DNA from: Armatimonadota bacterium
GTDB lineage: Bacteria; Armatimonadota; Armatimonadia; Armatimonadales; Armatimonadaceae
Direction of reading: 5' to 3'
NCBI GenBank assembly: GCA_014380985.1
Contig: JACMIU010000323.1
Coordinates: 1 to 11,895, forward strand
Length of the DNA: 11,895 bases
The notes beneath the pieces are model-generated. The model had not been told where the DNA came from and did not search any database. It was given only the letters and a program-made list of their open reading frames with translations. This document shows positions 6,775 through 11,895 of the stretch, in pieces; within the stretch, counting starts at the first letter, position 1, and each line of letters begins with the position of its first letter. Both the position numbers and the translations under genes were made by a program.

Positions 6775-7976
6775 AAACCGGCTGGCTTGTTGGCGCAGGG
6801 TTCGCGCTAACGCTCGGCGCGGTGGCGCGGATGGCGACCGCGCCTGCCGTCGCTACGCCCCCGGTTCCCGCGCCGGTCGCTTACGGCGACGCCTTTTTGC
6901 GAACGTCATGGACGGTTTCGGTTCCCGGTGCAACCGGTGTACACCTTGCCCCGAATGGCAAATCCGCCGCGTGGACGGACGCGAACGGGTGTGTCCGGCG
7001 CATCAACACGGGCAATGGGCGCACCGTTTGGCGCACATCGCCGCTTGCGGGTGTCAACCGCGTGGTGGTGGGGGCGGGCGGCGACGTGGCAGCGTTCTCC
7101 GGCTTGAACCCCGAACGCAACTCCGTCGTTCTGTTGGACGCCGACACCGGCGACAAAAAAACGCGGGTGTTCGCGGGAAATGGCGCGGTTTGGTCGGCGG
7201 CGTTTGGCAGCAAAACCGTGTTTGCCGCACAAACCGTGTTCGTCGGCACGGGGGGGCGCATCGTGTACGCATTCAGAGCCGTGCCAAGCGACAAGCCGCG
7301 CTTCTTAGCGGCGGGGATTCCCGACGATCTGGCGGTGTCGGCGGACGGTTCGCGCCTCGCGTTCGCTACATGGTCGCCCGCGTCGGTGAACGGGTGCGCG
7401 GTGGCGGGAAGCGGTACGCCGTGGCGATTCCCCGAAAAGCCGGGGCGTCGTGCGCGGGTATCGGTATCGGCGAACGGGGCGCGGGTGATGGCGTTGTCTA
7501 CACGCGGTGCACGGGGCGAAAGCGGCGTGGTTCGCATCCACGACGGAGCAACCGGCAAACTTGTCGGGCAGGTCATGCTACCCGCGAATGCTACCGAACC
7601 GACCGCCGTGTTTGCCGCGAACGGCGAATCGGTCGCCGCGACCTACTGCGTTCGGAAGGGCGATGCCCGCGACTGGAGACTGGCGTATTTCGACGCTAAA
7701 GGACGACGCTTTTTCGCTCCGATGGGCAGTGCGCTTTTCAAGCCGCACATTGTCGCGGTGAGCGCGAACGGCAACACGCTCACCGTGCAGGACGGTGACG
7801 CGACGTTTTTCACGCTCGACCGGCGCGGCAACTTTTTGAGCCGTTTGCGTCTGCAACCTGAAGCGGCGGGCGGCAAGCCGGTGCGCGTCCTTGACGCCCT
7901 CGCCTCGGACGACGGAAAGACGATTCTGCTTCGACTTCGCGGCGACAAACTCGCGTTGCTTCGCGCCGGTTCGTAA
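6771..7976 (+). CDS. Exported WD40/PQQ-like beta-propeller protein, function unknown
   Basis: 401 residues starting at a GTG that overlaps the pdxT stop (GTGA), with GAGGT about 8 nt upstream. A signal peptide is visible (hydrophobic core in residues 5-19, plausible cut after AVA at 28), so the protein is probably periplasmic or secreted. The rest is a series of about seven or eight degenerate blades of 40-50 residues, each with a pattern like VxxSANGxxVA followed by a strand ending near an Asp/Gly turn. Examples are LAPNGKSAAWTD (around 59-70), VSADGSRLAFAT, VSANGARVMALS, FAANGESVAATY, VSANGNTLTVQD and ASDDGKTILLRL. Trp residues typical of PQQ enzymes are sparse, and no PQQ or metal ligand set is evident, so a binding or scaffold role is likelier than an enzyme. 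Why it is coupled to pdxT is not clear; it may simply share the transcript. Confidence 0.8.
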   Translation: MKTGWLVGAGFALTLGAVARMATAPAVATPPVPAPVAYGDAFLRTSWTVSVPGATGVHLAPNGKSAAWTDANGCVRRINTGNGRTVWRTSPLAGVNRVVVGAGGDVAAFSGLNPERNSVVLLDADTGDKKTRVFAGNGAVWSAAFGSKTVFAAQTVFVGTGGRIVYAFRAVPSDKPRFLAAGIPDDLAVSADGSRLAFATWSPASVNGCAVAGSGTPWRFPEKPGRRARVSVSANGARVMALSTRGARGESGVVRIHDGATGKLVGQVMLPANATEPTAVFAANGESVAATYCVRKGDARDWRLAYFDAKGRRFFAPMGSALFKPHIVAVSANGNTLTVQDGDATFFTLDRRGNFLSRLRLQPEAAGGKPVRVLDALASDDGKTILLRLRGDKLALLRAGS

Positions 7977-7991
7977 ACGCAATCGGCGCGG

Positions 7992-7997
7992 TAAAAT
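7992..7997 (+). promoter_or_regulatory. -10 element of the LuxE-like gene (leaderless)
   Basis: TAAAAT, within CGCGGTAAAATA, ends 6 nt before the ATG at 8004 in a 27-bp gap. There is no Shine-Dalgarno. It differs from the pdxT element by one base over 12. No good -35 box is seen in the overlapping end of the propeller gene. Confidence 0.55.
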
Positions 7998-8003
7998 AAG
8001 CGC

Positions 8004-9125
8004 ATGGATTCCACCGAAGACCTCGCCGCCGACCTGTCCGCGCATATTTTGCGCGGCAGTCTCGACAACTTTGAACCGCTCGCCCTGCGCGTTTTCGCCT
8101 ATCAGTACGCGAACAACGCGCCTTACCGAAGGTTTTGCGACGGGCGAAAACAAACGCCGGAAACGGTGACGCAGTGGGAAAATATCCCGCCCGCACCCGC
8201 CGCCGCGTTCAAACGCTTCGCCTTGTCGTGCGCCGATCCTGCCCTTTGCACGCCCGAACACGGCGGGCGCACGTTCCACTCGTCCGGCACGACCGGGAGT
8301 GAAACCAGCAAGCACTACATGGACGCCGCCACATTGCAGTTGTATTCACTAAGCACGCAGACGAGTTATAACCACTTCGTCAACGCCGACGAAGATTTCG
8401 GCTCTATCGCTGCGTTGATGCCCTTCACAAATGATGCCCCGCATTCGTCGCTTTCCTTTATGCTGAGCGTTCTTCAGTCGGAATACGACGGCACTCATTT
8501 TTGGGAAGAGGATTGGAGTAAATTATTCACGCAATGCTACAGCGAGTACGCCAAAATGGACAGTTGGCAAAACGCGCCCAAGCAGATCTTCGGTACGGCG
8601 TTCGCTTGGGTGCAACTTTTCGATTACATGGCAGAGCAGAATATCGCGCTTACCCTGCTTCCCGGTGCGCGTATCGTGGAAACCGGGGGCTTCAAGGGAC
8701 GCTCCCGCGAGGTCGAACGCGGCGAATTGTATCAGATGTTCACCGAGCGGTTAGGCGTTCCCGCGTCGCACTGCGTCGCCGAATACGGAATGAGCGAGAT
8801 GGCGTCGCAGTTCTACGACACCACGTACCGCGACCATGTGACCGGCATTGTGCGCGAACCGCGAAAAACCGGACTGCCGCATCTCGTGCGAACCCGCGTG
8901 ATGGATCCCGTGACCGGGCAGGAAGCAAGGCTTGGCGAGCCGGGCATCCTCGCACATTACGACGTTTGCAACCTCAATTCCTGCCTTGCGATACAAACCG
9001 AGGACTACGGCTACGCGCACCCCGACGGCGAAGGCTTCGTTTTGCTCGGTCGTGCGCCCGGCGCGATTCTTCGCGGTTGCTCTCTCACCGCCGAGGAGTT
9101 CGCGGCGCGGCAACAAAATCGCTAA
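8004..9125 (+). CDS. LuxE-like acyl-protein synthetase / adenylate-forming enzyme
   Basis: 373 residues, close to bacterial LuxE (about 370-380). LuxE activates a fatty acid as acyl-AMP and transfers it to a cysteine of its own before reduction by LuxC; non-luminous homologues occur in other biosynthetic settings. Visible motifs are the phosphate-binding FHSSGTTGSETSKHY (SSGTTG at 93-98), ETGGFKGRSREV (226-237), AEYGMSEM (259-266), QTEDYGYAHPDGEGF (331-345) and LLGRAPGAILRGCSL (347-361). C359 in RGCS lies 14 residues from the C-terminus, where an acyl-accepting cysteine would be expected by analogy with luminous-bacterial LuxE. There is no signal peptide, so it is cytoplasmic. No LuxC-type reductase, thioesterase or carrier protein is present in the window, so substrate and product are unknown. 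The start is supported by the -10 box 6 nt upstream. Confidence 0.87.
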   Translation: MDSTEDLAADLSAHILRGSLDNFEPLALRVFAYQYANNAPYRRFCDGRKQTPETVTQWENIPPAPAAAFKRFALSCADPALCTPEHGGRTFHSSGTTGSETSKHYMDAATLQLYSLSTQTSYNHFVNADEDFGSIAALMPFTNDAPHSSLSFMLSVLQSEYDGTHFWEEDWSKLFTQCYSEYAKMDSWQNAPKQIFGTAFAWVQLFDYMAEQNIALTLLPGARIVETGGFKGRSREVERGELYQMFTERLGVPASHCVAEYGMSEMASQFYDTTYRDHVTGIVREPRKTGLPHLVRTRVMDPVTGQEARLGEPGILAHYDVCNLNSCLAIQTEDYGYAHPDGEGFVLLGRAPGAILRGCSLTAEEFAARQQNR

Positions 9126-9215
9126 TTGCTTGCAAATCAAAACCTGTTGCAATTGTTAGTTATATGCGCCGGATGTAAATAAATGGCACAAAACCGGGAC
9201 GGCTTCGGTATTAGT

Positions 9216-9230
9216 TATGAATACTTCATA
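9216..9230. promoter_or_regulatory. Palindrome TATGAA-TAC-TTCATA upstream of the 61-aa gene
   Basis: A perfect 6-bp inverted repeat with a 3-nt spacer lies 18 bp before the ATG at 9248, in the 122-bp AT-rich gap after the LuxE-like gene. It could be an operator. AT-rich hexamers around it could serve as a -10 box, but none is at a convincing distance from a -35. Nothing else is seen in this gap apart from a weak 4-bp stem near 9194-9210. Confidence 0.35.
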
Positions 9231-9247
9231 TACGAGGGTTTATAAAA

Positions 9248-9433
9248 ATGCGAAGACAACCGAATAGTTGGAAACAGATTCTGCTGATAGCCGTAGTGTT
9301 GCTCGGTGCGATGGGCTTGCTTTTCTCGTTAACCCGTGCGAACGAATCGGCAATCAACGCCATCCCTGCCGAAGCCGCGCACGACCACAACGGCGACGGC
9401 AAGCCCGACCACGCGGGCGACGGCGGACATTAG
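9248..9433 (+). CDS. Small membrane-anchored protein with a DxNxDGxxD-like, His/Asp-rich tail
   Basis: 61 residues, with GAGGG about 9-10 nt before the ATG. The basic N-terminus (MRRQ), one hydrophobic helix (about 11-28) and a short outside tail make it a single-pass membrane protein or an uncleaved signal-anchored protein. The tail AHDHNGDGKPDHAGDGGH contains D46, N48, D50, G51 and D54 in the spacing of a calcium-binding EF-hand or dockerin-type loop, with four His residues mixed in. Metal binding (Ca, or Ni/Zn through the His) is inference. The flanking helices of a true EF-hand are absent. No family is recognised. Its TAG stop overlaps the stop of the oppositely transcribed hydrolase. Confidence 0.68.
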   Translation: MRRQPNSWKQILLIAVVLLGAMGLLFSLTRANESAINAIPAEAAHDHNGDGKPDHAGDGGH

Positions 9434-11895
9434 AACACCGGCACAATCTCGTACCAAGCCGTGCGGTGCACAGGCGATACCGCCAGCGTCAGTTTGCCGG
9501 ATGCCACGCTTGTCGGGACTTCCGCTTTCCGCTTGCCGTCGTTGTCCAGCGCGTAGACCTTTGCCCCTTTCGCGCCGGTAGTAATGATCACCGTTCCAGA
9601 TACGCCCTCGACCTCCACAGGTCCCGCCTTCCAGGCGTTCGCCGCGAACGTGCGTTCGGCGTTCCACTCCAAACCGGGGTTTTCCGCTTTGCTCATCACC
9701 GTGAGAAGAATCGCGCCCGATGTTGCCAGTGGTTTGCCGTCCCGCGTGGTTGCCGTCAGCGAGACGAAGTTACGCCCCGCCTTCGTACCTTGCCATTCAA
9801 GATCGCCCACGGCTTGCGTTTTGTCCCCGACGAAGCCGACCAAAGCGCGGGTTTGCGGCGTGTTCACCGAGTAAACGCCCGCCGCATGATCCCATGCCAT
9901 CGGTGAGTCTTTCGGCGCGGTTCCGGCAAGCGCGATTGTCGGTTGCGCTTGCTTTGTGTTCACGAACGCAAGAGCGACGCGGTGCGTCCAGAATCCCGCC
10001 CCATCCGGCATTTTCCCCGCCGTGTTGTAGAAAGCGTAGTCATTGCCCTCGGCTTTGAGTTTCGGAATCAGCGGAACAGGAACGCTCAGCGTCATCGTTT
10101 GCGGCGACGGCGCAAGGTCGCCGCGCAGGAAAAGCCCCGCCGCAGTCGGCAAATACGCCATGATGCCGGGATGGTTGGATATGTCGAAAAATCCGTTGAT
10201 CTTGCCGGTCGGCGTAGTTCCGTACACGAACAGAAATATTCCGTCCCAGTCCTGCCATGCCGCGTAGGAGAACATCATCGGCACGGTTTCCGCCGTGTAT
10301 TCGTTCGGCGCGGGGTGATGGTACTCCGACACCGTGAACGGCTTTCCGGCGACGCGGTGCGTGGCGATACCGTCGAGCGTTCCCAACCCCGTGGATTTCA
10401 CCATCGCGGTATTTTCGATGCGATAGTTGTCGGGGTTGAACGCCGCCGCCGGGAACGACGGGTGTTGCCAGTAGGAGTGCATATCCACGGCGTCAAGGTT
10501 TGCTTCGCGCCACGTGCCGCCGATACCGCCATACGACGCTTGCGAGCAAAACACCGTGCCGCGATAGCCCAAATCCTTCTTAATCAGCGCGTACATTCCG
10601 TCGGCGAACCGGCGTTCGGTCTCAATCAGGAACGCGGCGAAATCCGCGCCGGAAGGCGACGCCGACACATTTGTCAGCGCGATATTGCCCGCCTCGATAG
10701 TTTCGCCTTCCGGCAGACTCGAACCGCCCCCGCCCGATTTCAGCGACACGTCGCCGAGGTAAAACTCGGTCGCCGTGTCGCCGAACGACCACGACAACCG
10801 GTTCTGCTTCGGCGCGGGGTTTCGCGCAACAAACGACATGGTGTAGCGTTTCCACTGCGTTCCGACTTCAACATATTGATCCAAGCCGACAAACGACCAC
10901 GGGGCGCGGTCAAGGCGCGTGTTGACCCACAGTTTGCGTGGTTCCGCCGCCTTCGCCGCGAACGACACCGTGTAGCGTTCGCCCTCTTTCAAGTCCAAGC
11001 CCTGCGCGTGCAGTTGCAAATGCCAGTTCGTGCCGCTCGTTTTGATACCGCTGACGTGAAGCACCTTGCCACCCGGCGCGTTGGTTTGCCCCGCCGCCGA
11101 TTCGGGCGAAAGCGCGGCGTTTGTGTCAAACTGATGCTCCAAATAGAAGCCATCCGCGCCGGTTCCGAACTGCCCGTTCGGAACCATTTCTGCGCCGAGT
11201 GGTTTGGCGACGCCGTTCCACGCCGCTTGCAAACCCGCCGATGTTTTGTACTTGCGCTTCAAAAAAGCGTTCCAACCGGTTTGCAGAATATTCCGATAAT
11301 GCGCGGGAAGCGTCGTGATACCGTCCGCCGCGCCGAGAAGCGTATCCTCGTTGGTAATCTCCACGATAGCGATCACCGGGTCGGTCGCGTAAGTGAACCC
11401 AGTGTACGGGTTCTTGTGAGACAGCATTTCGCGGGCATACTTGCGCTGAAGTTCTATCGCCTTCGGCTCGAAGTACGACACCGCTTTGCCTTCGGGGTTA
11501 ATTTTGTCGGCGTCGGGAAAGCCCATCGCGGCGTTCCACGGGCGCACGATATGCAGGTTCAAATCTACATAAATCCCGTTTTTCTTGAGTTGTGCTACAA
11601 GGTAATCGAAACGCTCCAAAGAGCGGGCGTCAATGATGAGTTGCGGCTTCGCGCCGTTCCACCCGCCCTCGAAATAGAAGATATTCGGCGTTTCCCAAGT
11701 CGCGTCCAAATGGTGCAAGCGCACCATGTTGATACCGGCGCGGTGCAACCGGCTTGCCATCTTCTCGGATTCGTCGTGCGTGGGAAACACTGCCGCTGCC
11801 CCGACACCAGTAGCGAGAAAGCGTACCCGCTTGCCCGAAGCATCGTAGTAATGCCCGTTTCGCGCCACAATGCGGTGCTTCTCCGTGAGCGGCGC
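9430..11895 (-). CDS. Large glycoside hydrolase (GH5-like, clan A) with an inserted CBM4/9-like module; 5' end missing
   Basis: The frame is open from the right window edge to the TAA at 9432-9430: 821 residues seen, beginning APLTEKHRIVARNGHYYDAS. The true start is outside the window, because the visible start already lies inside the usual domain beginning (GKRVRFLATGVGAAAVFPT); an internal GTG at 11868 is probably not the start. A TIM barrel begins with RLHRAGINMVRLHH; E183 in IVEITNEDT is the likely acid/base and E524 in PFTVSEYHHP the likely nucleophile. Between them, about 237-387, lies a CBM4/9-like beta-sandwich (NGQFGTGADGFYLEHQF to FYLGDVSLKSGG) followed by a Gly/Ser linker. After the barrel come beta-rich domains (about 625-821). 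It probably cleaves a polysaccharide outside the cytoplasm; the signal peptide would be off the edge. The substrate is unknown. It is convergent with the small plus-strand gene and is not part of the left-hand cluster. Confidence 0.87.
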   Translation of the reverse strand, partial: APLTEKHRIVARNGHYYDASGKRVRFLATGVGAAAVFPTHDESEKMASRLHRAGINMVRLHHLDATWETPNIFYFEGGWNGAKPQLIIDARSLERFDYLVAQLKKNGIYVDLNLHIVRPWNAAMGFPDADKINPEGKAVSYFEPKAIELQRKYAREMLSHKNPYTGFTYATDPVIAIVEITNEDTLLGAADGITTLPAHYRNILQTGWNAFLKRKYKTSAGLQAAWNGVAKPLGAEMVPNGQFGTGADGFYLEHQFDTNAALSPESAAGQTNAPGGKVLHVSGIKTSGTNWHLQLHAQGLDLKEGERYTVSFAAKAAEPRKLWVNTRLDRAPWSFVGLDQYVEVGTQWKRYTMSFVARNPAPKQNRLSWSFGDTATEFYLGDVSLKSGGGGSSLPEGETIEAGNIALTNVSASPSGADFAAFLIETERRFADGMYALIKKDLGYRGTVFCSQASYGGIGGTWREANLDAVDMHSYWQHPSFPAAAFNPDNYRIENTAMVKSTGLGTLDGIATHRVAGKPFTVSEYHHPAPNEYTAETVPMMFSYAAWQDWDGIFLFVYGTTPTGKINGFFDISNHPGIMAYLPTAAGLFLRGDLAPSPQTMTLSVPVPLIPKLKAEGNDYAFYNTAGKMPDGAGFWTHRVALAFVNTKQAQPTIALAGTAPKDSPMAWDHAAGVYSVNTPQTRALVGFVGDKTQAVGDLEWQGTKAGRNFVSLTATTRDGKPLATSGAILLTVMSKAENPGLEWNAERTFAANAWKAGPVEVEGVSGTVIITTGAKGAKVYALDNDGKRKAEVPTSVASGKLTLAVSPVHRTAWYEIVPVF

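Noticed and set aside
6881..8315. Long open frames on both strands overlapping the beta-propeller gene (minus 6881-7576, minus 7578-8315, plus 6908-7699)
   Set aside because: They are Arg/Pro-rich or lack any motif, and they overlap a frame with signal peptide, repeated blades and a coupled start. They are shadow frames.
9194..9210. Weak ACCG...CGGT stem after the LuxE-like gene as a terminator
   Set aside because: Only four base pairs and no T-tract; not convincing.
1..11895. CRISPR arrays, tRNA or rRNA genes, insertion sequences, phage genes, toxin-antitoxin or defence modules
   Set aside because: Looked for by eye on both strands. No regular repeat array, cloverleaf-like segment, transposase or nuclease signature was seen.

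Overview
The window looks like a chromosomal segment of a free-living, GC-rich bacterium, most likely of the phylum Armatimonadota. The main pointer is the DUF1559 prepilin: its N-terminal helix runs into FPVFAQAREKARQTSCLSN, a signature I associate with that phylum. Planctomycete-like relatives cannot be excluded. No rRNA, tRNA, CRISPR array, transposase or integrase was seen, so the taxonomic call rests on protein style only.

Layout. (1) Positions 1-6015, minus strand: a compact six-gene cluster read right to left. It holds a LacI-type regulator, a DUF1559 type IV pilin-like prepilin, a small lipoprotein, a membrane-anchored carbohydrate-binding-like protein, a glycoside hydrolase with a likely lipoprotein signal, and an AGE-family (cellobiose/mannobiose 2-epimerase-like) sugar epimerase cut off by the left edge. 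Gaps are short: about 55 bp, 65 bp, 37 bp, 11 bp and finally a 1-nt TAATG stop/start overlap. (2) Positions 6016-6141: a divergent regulatory region with a consensus TTGACA-N17-TACAAT promoter for the regulator, two copies of the palindrome TTTCATGAAA, and a -10 element directly in front of pdxT. (3) Positions 6142-9433, plus strand: pdxT (vitamin B6 synthesis), a translationally coupled exported beta-propeller protein, a solitary LuxE-like acyl-protein synthetase, and a 61-aa membrane-anchored protein ending in a DxNxDGxxD metal-loop-like tail. (4) Positions 9430-11895, minus strand: a second, large glycoside hydrolase whose start lies beyond the right edge. A carbohydrate-binding module is inserted between its two predicted catalytic glutamates.

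How it may work together (inference): the regulator probably senses a sugar and controls its own operon. The lipoprotein hydrolase, the anchored carbohydrate-binding protein and the prepilin would act at or outside the cell envelope, and the cytoplasmic epimerase would convert released disaccharides. A 2-epimerase beside GH5-like hydrolases is compatible with beta-mannan or beta-glucan use, but the substrate cannot be read from the sequence. The prepilin, lipoprotein and anchored binding protein lying between regulator and hydrolase is the least explained and most interesting part.

Translation signals differ by gene position. Three genes at transcription-unit starts (the regulator, pdxT, the LuxE-like gene) have a -10 hexamer ending 6-7 nt before the start codon and so look leaderless. 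Most genes inside the cluster instead have Shine-Dalgarno sequences.
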